Below are positions 10,340 to 20,300 of a stretch of DNA of 64,000 nt, piece after piece. Made by a program: the position numbers and the translations under genes. The notes beneath the pieces were generated by a model. That model ran no database searches, was not told the origin of the DNA, and worked only from the letters and a program-made list of their open reading frames with translations. Every line of letters begins with the position of its first letter. Position 1 is the stretch's first letter. Source of the DNA: Strongyloides papillosus (lineage: Eukaryota > Nematoda > Chromadorea > Rhabditida > Strongyloididae); assembly GCA_005656395.1 (NCBI GenBank), contig SRSI01000050.1, positions 4,340,001 to 4,404,000 of the forward strand, read 5' to 3'.

Positions 10340-10921
10340 TTAAATATGACTATCAATGAATGTGGCTAATTTAATATCTTTTTTTGATAAACCACTAACG
10401 TCATGGGTGCTGAGTGTAATATCAACTTTATTGTAGACATTAAACCATTCTGGATGGTGATTCATCTTCTCAGCCATTAATGCGATTTTTGTCATAAAAC
10501 CAAATGCCTTAAAAGAAATTTAAATGAAAAAAGTTGTGGAAAATAAATTTAATTACCTCGTTGAAATCTTTAAAATTAATTACTTTATTAATAGCATCAC
10601 GATTATTAACCATCTTCCAGCCATTCTCCAATAAAGGCATCAATAAAGTATTTCTTTCATCAGTACTCAAAGCCTAGAAGAAGAAACCAATTTCAGGGTA
10701 GAAGTAGTTAAACATACCATTATCGTCTTTTTATTCTTGTCCGCAATCTTACTACTATACAAAAATGAAGACTGAATTTGAAGGTTTCTCTCCGTTACTC
10801 TTGTATTAATAATAGGCGTGAAATTATTTAAAAGCCTCTGACATGGAATCGATGGTGAGAACAGTGAAAACATCTCTTGACACCGCCCTCCTCCTAATAC
10901 GCAGCGTAAATGGGGCATCAT
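10340..10921 (-). CDS. pcbd-1: Pterin-4a-carbinolamine dehydratase (PCBD/DCoH type) with N-terminal extension
   Basis: Exons 10718-10921, 10557-10673 and 10340-10507, all phase 0, 162 residues. The last two exons encode the whole PCBD domain with the active-site signature [15 protein letters not shown] followed by STHD and KKD. The enzyme dehydrates 4a-hydroxy-tetrahydrobiopterin during recycling of the cofactor of aromatic amino acid hydroxylases. The first exon adds 68 residues with Arg, Ser and Leu and few acidic residues ([18 protein letters not shown]), which looks like a mitochondrial presequence, as in the vertebrate PCBD2 form. The start at 10921 is favoured because a good acceptor (TTAATTACAG, AG at 10931-10930) lies 8 bases before it. 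The alternative is the ATG ending exon 1 (10720-10718), giving a cytosolic protein of about 95 residues. Confidence 0.9.
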
Positions 10922-11152
10922 GATACTTCCTGTAATTAAATGTTTCCTTAAACAACAAACATTGTAATAATCAATATTATTAAGTATTAATAATACACAT
11001 GTCGATACATGTGCTAAAAAAATTAGATATCTTTAAGAAACAATCAGAAGAAATAAATCAATCATTTTTATCTTAATTACAACATAATAAGAAGTTATTC
11101 TATATAGGGTGATGAAGTAAATGTTTCACCTAGTTACCTACAAACATATCCC

Positions 11153-11160
11153 TATAAAAA
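11153..11160 (+). promoter_or_regulatory. TATA box of the small secreted protein gene
   Basis: TATAAAAA in a locally GC-richer context (CCCTATAAAAAGG), 69 bp before the ATG. Placement fits a core promoter. Confidence 0.5.
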
Positions 11161-11221
11161 GGATCTCCAGATTTGGTATTTACATTTGTTTACAAGGAAA
11201 TATATTCATAAAGTAAATACA

Positions 11222-11672
11222 ATGAAACACTCATCTATTATTTTTATCCTCATCTCCATTGGAGCAATTATTCTACTTTCTCATGGATGTAATATAAAAC
11301 TAAAAGTAACCAGTGACACTGAGAATGAATTTAAATTCCAAGTTACAGTACCATCCATTGAATATGAAAGTGAACCTCTGTCTTTCGTGAAACAAAAAGA
11401 AACCAAAGTTTTACATGTATGTTTCATATGGTTATTTATATTTAATTATTTAAATGTGAAAATTCTAGATTAAAGGAAAGAATTGTAACCAAAAGAAATG
11501 GAAAATTCAAACATGGAAGAAGGATGAGGAGACTGGTGCTTTTATTAGAGCAAAACACTTTGAAGCTAAATTCGACGGTAATGGATATATTAGAATGATG
11601 ATTGGTGATGACTACAGACCATGGGTTAATGACAGAGAGGGAATCTTCTGCTCTGAGGGCCAATGTGCTTAA
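11222..11672 (+). CDS. Small secreted protein, family not recognised
   Basis: Exons 11222-11416 and 11469-11672, 52-bp phase-0 intron, 132 residues. The N-terminus is a clear signal peptide (SSIIFILISIGAIILLSHG). The mature part is beta-strand-like (CNIKLKVTSDTENEFKFQV, HFEAKFDGNGYIRMMIGDDY) with Trp pairs and four cysteines (CN near the mature start, NCNQKKW, and CSEGQC at the end), suggesting two disulfides in a compact extracellular domain. The first ATG of the 11186 frame is out of the signal-peptide context, so the ATG at 11222 was chosen. A TATA box sits just upstream. Function unknown. Confidence 0.75.
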
Positions 11673-11804
11673 TGATAATAAAAAGACTAATAAAAAATAT
11701 TAAAATTGAATTATTAATCAATAAAAGATAAATATTTAACATTATCTTATTAATTATTAAACCATCTAAAATATTTTACATTTTTACTAATATGAGAAAA
11801 ATGT

Positions 11805-12326
11805 TTATTTTTTATTCTTATTACATTCCAGAAAAGTTTCTGATTCTTTAAGCAAACTCTCCAATTCCTGTAGACATTTCTCTTTGTACTTCGATAATGC
11901 CTCTGAAACATAAGCCTTACCTTCTTTTTCTTCACTTTTCTCTCCCAAGAACAAACTAATATCAGTTTCGTCAAATTTCTTCAAATCCAAATCATCGGGT
12001 TCCAATTCATCACCGGTGGATGGTATCAAAGAGGCAGATTCCCTCAGTTGCTTCAGTAACTCAGATGCCTTCTCAAGCACTCCACTGTCACTTGTACTTT
12101 TCTCTAACTTCTCTATCTTCATAATTAAATTTATAATTCTTTTCCTTTTGGCATTTGAGACATAATCGAAAACATTAACATTATCATCACACTCAACATC
12201 CTCTCTAACTTCAACACAATCTCTGAAAGCTTCTTTGAAAAGTCGAAATTGTTCCCGATTAAATGACTTCATATCCATCAACCGATCATTATCGTCATTT
12301 CCATCTGATTCAAGAAATTCCGCCAT
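11805..12326 (-). CDS. Acidic coiled-coil-like protein, unknown function
   Basis: Single exon, 173 residues if started at the ATG at 12326. That start is preferred over upstream in-frame ATGs because a splice acceptor (AACTTTAG, AG at 12333-12332) lies 5 bases before it and removes the upstream hydrophobic text. The protein is Asp/Glu/Lys-rich and mostly helical-looking: a region FNREQFRLFKEAFRDCVEV, a basic patch NAKRKR, leucine-heptad stretches (LIMKIEKLEKS, LLKQLRESASL), an acidic middle (GDELEPDDLDLKKF) and a C-terminal helix (LQELESLLKESETFLE). No family was recognised. It is probably the last cistron of a cluster with the MKRN2OS-like gene, 123 bp upstream on the same strand. Confidence 0.6.
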   Translation of the reverse strand: MAEFLESDGNDDNDRLMDMKSFNREQFRLFKEAFRDCVEVREDVECDDNVNVFDYVSNAKRKRIINLIMKIEKLEKSTSDSGVLEKASELLKQLRESASLIPSTGDELEPDDLDLKKFDETDISLFLGEKSEEKEGKAYVSEALSKYKEKCLQELESLLKESETFLECNKNKK

Positions 12327-12331
12327 GTGTT

Positions 12332-12333
12332 CT
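12332..12333 (-). promoter_or_regulatory. Probable trans-splice acceptor
   Basis: U-rich acceptor AACTTTAG whose AG lies 5 bases before the ATG of the acidic coiled-coil-like gene and only about 120 bp after the previous gene on the same strand. No upstream coding exon is needed, so spliced-leader addition is the simplest reading. Confidence 0.45.
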
Positions 12334-12449
12334 AAAGTTATACAACTATATATAATCTCCATGTAAATAAATAGATATAACAATGATAAAACATACAATA
12401 AAAAAAAGATAGTGATCTAGATTGCTTTAATATAGAAAATAAAGTGTTT

Positions 12450-13131
12450 TTACAATTTCATAGATTTAACAAAACGGCAATATTTTATTGTATCGTTAAC
12501 AACGGGAAAAATGACCTTCTTAGTGAATACTTCCTTCGTAACTGACATTAATGGATATCCATAAAAGTTCAAGAATGCCAAAACAAAATCAAAACAATTC
12601 CACGTGTTACAGTCATATGTCTAAAACATTATTATCAATTGAAAAGTTTACATATCCTAAACTTACACTTTCCCTGAAGAAACTTCCACAAGATGCAAAA
12701 AAATCTTCAATACTCTTTGAATTCTTTGTCCTTATTGCACTAAAAGCTTTCACGGAACCCTTCCATTCTACAGAAGCACACTCTTTGACAATACCCTCAC
12801 TCCAGAATGAAAAAACTATCCCATTCTCCTCATCAACAACACCTATATGTAGATTATCATCATACGAGTAATCATAAAAACTCTTTCTTGATGGTTTAAT
12901 TAAAATACCATACTTGAAATAATTACGGGAACAACCCATAGTACAAATAAAAAATGGTGATACGACAACTTTATATAAAGAAAACCCATTATCGTAATTA
13001 GTTGCTTCAGAATTAGTTAAGCAAAATTTACAATAAATATTTACAGATAAAATACAAGAAAAAAAAACATTTAACTTTTTACAATTTTTACATTTGTATA
13101 CGAGCATCCTCTTTTGTACATCAATATCCAT
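12450..13131 (-). CDS. MKRN2OS-like protein
   Basis: Exons 12667-13131 and 12450-12620 with a 46-bp phase-0 intron (donor GTAAGT), 211 residues. N-terminal CxxC pairs (CKNC, and CKFC about 20 residues later) recall a small zinc-binding head. The centre reads DDNLHIGVVDEENGIVF, matching the DLHVGITNTNGVVY-type core I remember from vertebrate MKRN2OS proteins. The second exon gives NTWNCFDFVLAFLNF and TKEVFTKKVIFPVV, matching its NCFGYALTFIN and FTEKFVVP region. Without the intron the frame stops before this conserved tail, which supports the splice. Biochemical function of the family is unknown. A splice acceptor directly abuts the ATG. It lies between the POLE4-like gene and the acidic coiled-coil gene on the same strand. 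Confidence 0.75.
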
Positions 13132-13133
13132 CT
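13132..13133 (-). promoter_or_regulatory. Probable trans-splice acceptor
   Basis: CAGTTTTTAG immediately followed by the ATG of the MKRN2OS-like gene. With no 5' UTR left after splicing and a same-strand gene ending 218 bp upstream, spliced-leader addition in an operon is likely. Confidence 0.45.
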
Positions 13134-13350
13134 AAAAACTGATAATGTTATACAATAAATAATGTTAAGATATAAATTTACCATTCTTTTCAAGAGATAT
13201 AATATTATATCACCTTTCCATATAGATGATCATGGTGTAGTAGGTGGATAAAAGGTTTCTCTCTTTTGATAACATACATAATTGAAATTTGTCATCAGAG
13301 AGAGAAATAGAGACAAAAAAAGAAAAACATTTTTATTGTAGGCATGCACT

Positions 13351-13905
13351 TTACTCCCTTACTTCGACACTATTATTCTGTTCTTCTTCTAGTGTCGTAG
13401 TATCGTTATCATTAGAACCTTCCACCACTTCTATGTCATTGTCTTCATTCTCACCTACAACATCATCCTCTATTGTACTTAACTTATCTAGTTCCTCCAA
13501 GTCATCAATACAACCCTCTAGAATTTGAAATGGCAGCGATGACGCAATGACAGCATCTAAAAATAGTTTATCATTATTTCAAAATTTAACTATCATTCAA
13601 TCAAACTTACCAATATCTTTTCGTGTAACTGTTTTCTTGCCCGAATGTGCAGCATTCCTAAATGCCTCCTCAGCTAGTATCTCAATAAATTTCTCCTACA
13701 AAACAATTTGAAATCTAACAATATTATAACTTACTGTTACATAACCCATAGCTGTTATAACTTCCGGAGCAATTAGAGTAACATTAGGTATGTGTTTGGC
13801 TATTTTTTTGATTCTAGCTAGTGGAAAAATTGTTTGCTGCCCGGTAGCTTTTAGTTTCTCAGGCTTATCGCGCGATACTGTAGTTTGCGGGTCAGCTGGC
13901 TCCAT
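13351..13905 (-). CDS. POLE4/Dpb3-like histone-fold protein
   Basis: Exons 13735-13905, 13611-13695 and 13351-13556; intron phases 0 and 1 agree; 153 residues. The histone fold reads FPLARIKKIAKHIPNVTLIA, then PEVITAMGYVT, EKFIEILAEEAFRNAA and TVTRKDIDAVI. This is the CBFD/NF-YB/HMF pattern and is closest to POLE4 (LPLARVK...PDVTL) or CHRAC-type subunits. It probably partners a POLE3-like histone-fold protein in DNA polymerase epsilon or a chromatin remodeller. A long acidic C-terminal tail (IEDDVVGENEDNDIEVVEG) is also typical of such partners. Divergent from wee-1.3; possibly the first gene of an operon with the MKRN2OS-like gene. Confidence 0.8.
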
Positions 13906-14312
13906 TTCTTATTGATGATTGTTAGGAATCTTACTAATTAGTAAAAATTGTCTTTTTAACAAAGAGAGTATCTATATTCCAAAAAAAGTGTGCGCTTTCG
14001 GGGTAAGAAAAAAGGCGTAACAAATTGCATTGTTTTATAGTGTTGGAATTATCCTCTGTACTTTCCTTTATTGATATTTATTTTTGAAAATACCTATATT
14101 CTGTTATCATTTTTTATCTAAAGTATATTGATTGCAATCTCTACTATTAATGGTAAATTTTAATTTCTTTAAAGTATTTTTTTATTTTATGTAACCTCTT
14201 TTTTATCTACATTTCCCCATTTCTTTATACTATGTACTTTTGTCATCATCAAAATTGAACCTTCCTTTTGTCTTTGTTTTTGATTTTTATTTATTTTTAG
14301 ATATATAATAAA
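13906..14312. other. Divergent promoter region
   Basis: About 400 bp between the divergent POLE4-like and Myt1-like genes. A small GC-richer patch (GTGCGCTTTCGGGG near 13990) stands out. A U-rich acceptor (TTATTTTTAG, AG at 14299-14300) lies 12 bases before the kinase start and probably receives the spliced leader. Confidence 0.45.
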
Positions 14313-15500
14313 ATGTCGGTAACTCCACCATATATTTCCGAAACCGATCAATCCTCTGACTATAAAAGTTGTTTTCAAACAACACCAGAATATTCCTATA
14401 CAACTCCGGTACGTAAACATTCTCCAAAAGGATGGCCAACTCCTGTATTTTATTCATTAAATCGCTGTACATTAACAACAAAAAGAGAATGGAGGAAAAG
14501 GCAGTCACGATACGATTACTTTCCAAATGGTGCTTTATCAACACCTACTCCCGTAAGATCAGCTAGGAATGATCTAAAATTAGTGAGATCAGCGCCAACT
14601 GTACAAAATCGTGAAACATCATTCAAAAAATTATATCCTGAACCTATATACTTAAGTGATGATTACCAAGAGGAAGCTGGAGAAAATTTTATTTATACAT
14701 CACCTATTTATCAACCGACGTCAGATTTGTCTTTTTTTGAACAAGTATATACAATTAAATCTAAATTAGGTGAAGGATCATTTGGTAGAGTTTATCATGT
14801 TACATGTAATGAGGATGGTAGAGATTATGCTATGAAGACGTCGTTATATGAATTTAGATCAAAGACGGATCGTGAGGATGCTCTCGATGAAGTTCGGAAG
14901 ATGCTTCGTGTACCGTATCATCCAAATATCCTCAGATTATATAGAGCATGGACTCAAGAAGGTAAAGTATATATGCAATTAGATTTATGTAGGACATCGT
15001 TACAAGAAGTGTCAAATGTGGAATCACCTATACCAGAACCTAGATTATGGAGACATTTCGTGGATATCCTTTGTGGTTTGGAGCATCTTCATACACATGG
15101 ATTTATTCATCTCGATGTCAAGCCATCAAATATTCTTATAACAGATACTGGTACATGTAAACTTGGTGATTTTGGTTTAATGTTTGATGTTAATAATGAT
15201 ACTAGAATGCGTGGTGAAGGTGATAGTAAATACCTTGCTAGAGAAATTTTAAATGAATTACCCACTTGCGGAGCTGATATATTTTCACTTGGTATGACGG
15301 TTTTGGAACTTGCTACTGATGCGTACCTTCCTTCAGACGGTTATGATTGGAATATCCTACGATCGGGTATTATTCCTGATGTATTTAGAATAAAATTAAG
15401 TGTCAATATGAGTGGGATTATCACTCAAATGATTCAATGTGATAAGAATGACAGGCCTACAGCAAGAGAGTTACTTGAACAAATAAAAAGGATAATCTAA
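14313..15500 (+). CDS. wee-1.3: Myt1-type Wee1-family kinase
   Basis: Single exon, 395 residues. The N-terminus (1-140) is Ser/Thr/Pro-rich with several TP sites. The kinase domain runs from about 145 to the end: GEGSFGRVYHV Gly loop, Lys175 (YAMK), HLDVKPSN with Asp268, DFGLM with Asp286, and GEGDSKYLA in the activation segment, which is the Wee1/Myt1 hallmark. The HLDVKP form and RLYRAW point to PKMYT1 rather than nuclear Wee1. It should inhibit CDK1 by phosphorylating Thr14/Tyr15; in worms WEE-1.3 holds oocytes in prophase. Two oddities: the APE motif reads ARE (Arg310), and the protein stops at the end of the kinase domain, so the usual Myt1 C-terminal membrane segment and cyclin-binding tail are absent. 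The stop is followed by non-coding sequence; an unseen 3' exon cannot be excluded. Confidence 0.88.
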   Translation: MSVTPPYISETDQSSDYKSCFQTTPEYSYTTPVRKHSPKGWPTPVFYSLNRCTLTTKREWRKRQSRYDYFPNGALSTPTPVRSARNDLKLVRSAPTVQNRETSFKKLYPEPIYLSDDYQEEAGENFIYTSPIYQPTSDLSFFEQVYTIKSKLGEGSFGRVYHVTCNEDGRDYAMKTSLYEFRSKTDREDALDEVRKMLRVPYHPNILRLYRAWTQEGKVYMQLDLCRTSLQEVSNVESPIPEPRLWRHFVDILCGLEHLHTHGFIHLDVKPSNILITDTGTCKLGDFGLMFDVNNDTRMRGEGDSKYLAREILNELPTCGADIFSLGMTVLELATDAYLPSDGYDWNILRSGIIPDVFRIKLSVNMSGIITQMIQCDKNDRPTARELLEQIKRII

Positions 15501-16067
15501 AATTACTATTTCTCCTGAAACTTTTGGATTACTACTGATGTAATGTGTATAATCTTTCTTCGGTGACTGTATGTGTACTTAAGTTTACACAAACTTTATT
15601 AATTATATGAAAATATTTTGTAGGAAATTTTCTAATGAAAAATATGGCAATGGAAATAATTGATTTAAAAGATTTTATTAATAAATATTAAGATATTTAA
15701 TATTTTTTAAGGAGATTATGGCTTTGTCTGATTGTTACGTTATGTATACTTTTTAGCTGCTTTTTCTGATGCTACCATCTTCTAGTGCTTCAAACATATA
15801 TTCCAATGTATCTCTTTATTTTTTTATCTTTGTGTCAAATCATGTAAATTTTACTTATTTATCAACTCACAACTCCAAGGAGGATACTTCTCCTAACAAT
15901 AACAAAAGATATAATTTTATTAACTTGGATCTTCTTCACATATACAGTCTATTATTGATTTTATTCTTGATTTATTTAATAACTATATTAAAAATAAAAT
16001 TTTTAATTAATTTAAACTTTTTTTTCTTTAACGTCAACTTTATTTGTTATTTAAAATGATAATTCAT
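15501..16067. other. Intergenic region between convergent genes
   Basis: AT-rich, should hold both 3' UTRs of wee-1.3 and the TANGO2 homologue. The open frame 15769-16059 is low-complexity Ile/Leu/Phe/Asn text with no support. Confidence 0.5.
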
Positions 16068-16968
16068 CTACAATTGGAATGTATATTTATTATTAATCCA
16101 TTGTATGTCATTTAAGTTATTTCCGATGTTTCCAGCTGTTGATTCAAAGAATGTAACTCTATCATTCTTATCTACAATAATTACTGTGTGAGTTCTAGTT
16201 CCATACCTAATGGATTGTTCTGGCTTCACGAATAATGAACTGAAGGGGGCTATAGGCTGTAATTCAAACATTTTCTCCATGACTAAATCGGGTAGGCATC
16301 TTTTATCATCTTTCAAAATTTCTAAACACTCATTAATAATATCGTCTTCCGATAAATCACAATTATCAACAATAATCTTATCTTTAACAAATTTCGAGAA
16401 CAATTGGGATCCCCTTGAAACTTTTTCATAACACTCATCTAGACCCGAATTTCCAACGCCATAGATTCCCTCATCATACTTAGCTGCCTCAATCTTAGGA
16501 GACATCTTACTTGATAACAAACAACATTCAATATCCTGATTTTTTTTCATCTCCACTGTTATTAATGTAAAACCATTATATTTATCAATACCCTCTTTAA
16601 TCTGATCACAATAATCTTTTGGTGATTGATCATTTTCCAGGAAATTAATTGCTATCTTCCCACGGCTAATTGCATCAGCTTTAATCTGTTCTTTCTTTGA
16701 TGTCACACTAAGAATATTTGATAACTTGAAGGTTCTATTAGGTCTTGAAGTCACACCAAGCCAAGTTCCTTTTGCTTTATCTTTCAAATCTCTACCTAAA
16801 ATATATTATATAATTAATAAAAATATTTTAATTACCTGATAAAATACCATCAATCCATGTTGCGGAGAGAGTTTTCCTATCCAAGAATTCATCTCTATTG
16901 TTTATAAGTATCAATTTGTATTTCCGATGACTCGCCAATTTGGAGAAATAAAAAAAAGTTACACACAT
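16068..16968 (-). CDS. TANGO2 homologue (NRDE protein)
   Basis: Exons 16836-16968 and 16068-16795 with a 40-bp phase-1 intron, 286 residues, near the TANGO2 length of about 276. The N-terminus begins Met-Cys (MCVTFFYFS) and carries the diagnostic NRDE at residues 24-27 (LILINNRDEFLDR). Further on are GTWLGVTSRPNRTFKLSN, GLDECYEKVSRGSQLF and RYGTRTHTVIIVDK followed by VTFFES. The Cys2 start and the NTN-hydrolase-like order match the family. Function is debated: TANGO2 proteins affect mitochondrial lipid, acyl-CoA or haem handling. The start is fixed by the conserved Met-Cys. Same strand as talin, 423 bp downstream of it. Confidence 0.9.
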
Positions 16969-17391
16969 TTTTCGCAAAAAAACCTATTGATAATGTATGT
17001 AATATGCTTTTAGCGTAAATTGCAGTATTTGTAAAACGTCAATCCTTCTTATATACATAAAAATACAATAATACCAAATCGTACAAACTACAAAAAGTTG
17101 TTTAATTATGATGTTACATACTACTCCTATGCTATGCAAATGGTAATAATAATGATAAAAAGTGTACTTTATTACTAGAGTGTTAAAAAATGATAAAACA
17201 ATGAAAAGATATGTTTTTGGTTATAACTGTGTAAAAAAAAGAATAAGATATTAAAAAGTTTTTTCATTTTGTCGTTTCAAAACAAATATTTCTTGATAAA
17301 AGGCATTATTGATGATATTTTAAAATAATTAATTGATTATATATATATTTTTTGTAACAATATAATAGGTTATAGAAAACTATATATATAA
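16969..17391. other. Intergenic spacer between talin and TANGO2 genes
   Basis: AT-rich DNA holding the talin 3' UTR and the TANGO2 promoter. No further gene or repeat was recognised. Confidence 0.5.
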
Positions 17392-20300
17392 TTAATTTTC
17401 CTCCTCTCCATCTCTATTGAAGTATCTTTGTTTATTGAGTGTAGCTAAGTTTTGTCTTGCTTCCTGTAATTCTTTCTCCTTTCTAAGAACGATTTCTTGA
17501 GCATCCATAACTTGTGAAATTCCCTTAACCATATGTTGACTGATTATCAATGCTGTATCATCTTGAGTTATAGATTGTTTTGCAGCATTAACTAAATGTT
17601 CAGTTGCTGTCTTAACAGCCAAACCAGCCGTTTGAAGTCTTTGCATAGCTCTAGAATTAAGATCAGCCTTAACTTTGCAAGCGACCAAAAGATGAGCTGT
17701 AGATGATGCTATTTGCTTAGCAGCGCTAGATAATTTTTCTTCGGTTCCATGACCCAATACAACTCCATTAGCTGCTTCACATAATTGGTGGGCTGCTGCA
17801 GCAACTAACTTTGCTGCTGATGTCAATCCCTCTGACCATTGGTAATCTGAAGAGTGAACATTTCTTTGAGATGGATCTATACGTCCTTGAGCTATCAATT
17901 CCCTTTGAGCTTCCGATGCAGATTTAACTAATGTATTTACAGCATTAAGGATAGAACGACATCCATCAAGAATCTGCTCGTCAAACTCCAAATTTTCATC
18001 CATTTTTGTTATTTCACTCTGTAAAAAAAAGAAATAAAGTTTTTAATTATAATTATCCACCAAATTTATTGTTGAAAAGGAATTAGAAATCGGAAGTGAC
18101 AATAAATTTTTTCCACAAAAGCACTCGATATGTCTAATATTACTCGGCTGGACCAGATCAACCCAAGAATACCAGACATATCAAGCGCTCATGCAAAGTT
18201 ATTTTACCATCACCCCTCAAATAATATCTTTTCGTGGTAACTTAAGTTTAAGAACATAAAAAAAACTTACAGTGTGTCTTCTAGGTTTCATTTGTGCTAA
18301 CTTAACAGCAGCAGCCTTAATAGATGTAGCGGCACCCATAAGTTCATTCTCCGCAACCAAGAGAGCATCTTGATGATCCATCCATTCATCATCACCTCTA
18401 AGAGAATCTCCACAATTAAGTAAATCATCAATAACTTCTGTTATCTTCCTTGAAACATAATTAAGATTATTCTTAGACTCATTATCAAAACCATTCTTTA
18501 CTAAAACATTATGAAGTACTATCAATAATTCCTTTATCTGTATAGCTACTTCTCTTCCTGAATCAATAATTTTATACCTAATCTCAGGATTTTCAGCTGT
18601 TGAAGCTATGTTACTGGTAACACTCAATAAATCTGATATAGCTTGCCTTGAAAGATTTGCTGCACCTATCATATCATCTTGTTTAAGAGTACTTGATGCA
18701 TTAATTGCTTTGTTAGCTGCTTCATTAACTGATTTGGTGGCACGGACCATATCACTTAATTGATAATGACCTCCATCTCCATGAATATCACCATTATTAT
18801 ACTTCTTGATTTCATTTTCTATTGCTTCAATCGTTGCCTCGAGAGCTCTGGTTCCTCTTTGTGCTTCATTTTCTATTGTTTTTACTGTCTTAAGGAGACC
18901 TGTTACATTTGAAACCATTTGTTTAGCAGCATCCTTAAGATTATTCATTGCTGGGTCATGTAACTGTCTTCCAGAAGCATTCTTTGTTGCTTGGATAAGA
19001 TTAGCTAAGGCTGATGCTACATCTTTAACAGCATGAATAACCATAACTTGTGCTTCAGCATTATCTCCATGTAATGAAATTGCTCCATTCTTTACAGCCT
19101 CTGTTAAGTTAACTATTGTTCTTACTGCATTTTGTGCAGCAACAGCTAATTGTTCTTGATTTGATGCAGCTCCAGATACGAGAGCTTTAGTGTCTTCAAC
19201 AAGTGCCTTAGCCGTCTTCAAAATATTTTCTCTATGATTTCCAAATCGATCTCCTGAAGTTATTGTACCTGGTGGTGGTTGTGTATTAAGTGATCCGGAG
19301 GTTGCAAACATAATTGTTGTATCTAAATCTCCAATAATTCCAGAAACAGTATTAGCTGCATTGATACATGCTTGAGTACCCTTGGAACCTTCATGTAACG
19401 CAGCTAAGACTTCCTCAACTCTCTCAACAACATTATATGTGTCTTCAGTTAATTGTTCAGCAGTTCTTCTATCTCCAGGATAGGTACGTCTTTGTCCTGC
19501 TGTTTTTACTAATTCAATACACGATGTTCCGAGTTTTTGTACGGCAATTCTTAGTTTATGTCCTATTGTTGGTGAAGATAGTAATGCTATAGCAATAATA
19601 GAATCTTCGGCACATATCTGATAACTATCAGTTAATTTTAAGGCTAATGATCCAAGATCTGATGGTTCTGCTACCCTCATATCAGTAGCAATCTTCTTAA
19701 TATTCTCCAAAGCTGTCGTCATTCTTGTTTGAGCATCGGTGAAAGAATTCTCTTGTGTTATGTTATGTGCTTCATCAGTCTTGGCAATACTCTTGGAGAT
19801 TGAATCAACCATACCATGGATTACTCCAGATTGAGATTCAAGGACTTTAACATATCTTTGAAGATCAGTTAATGTATTATACAATACATTTCCACTATCA
19901 TCAATATTCTTATGGAATTGTGGTGGTTTATTAGGGTTTCCACAACAGTCATTTGCAGCAATCATCATTTGATATTCACTCTCAACAACCTTCTTACAGT
20001 AATTGAATAGATCAGTTTGAATCTTGGTATTTGGAGCAGTTGATGCTGATTGAATTGCAGATTGTATTAATGATTCCATTGCTAACATATGTTCATGAAC
20101 TTCATGTGGTATAGCTTCAGCTTTAAACTTGGCAGCTTCCTTGAAAGAATCAATTCTGTCAATGATTGATTGTGAAGCATGGATAATTTGTTGTTGGAAA
20201 CGTTGATCAATCGTTTTGTGTGATGGTCTTTGTCCATCATTAGAATACATATTTGAGGTAACTTCAATTCTTTCAATCATTTGTTCCAATCTATAAATAG

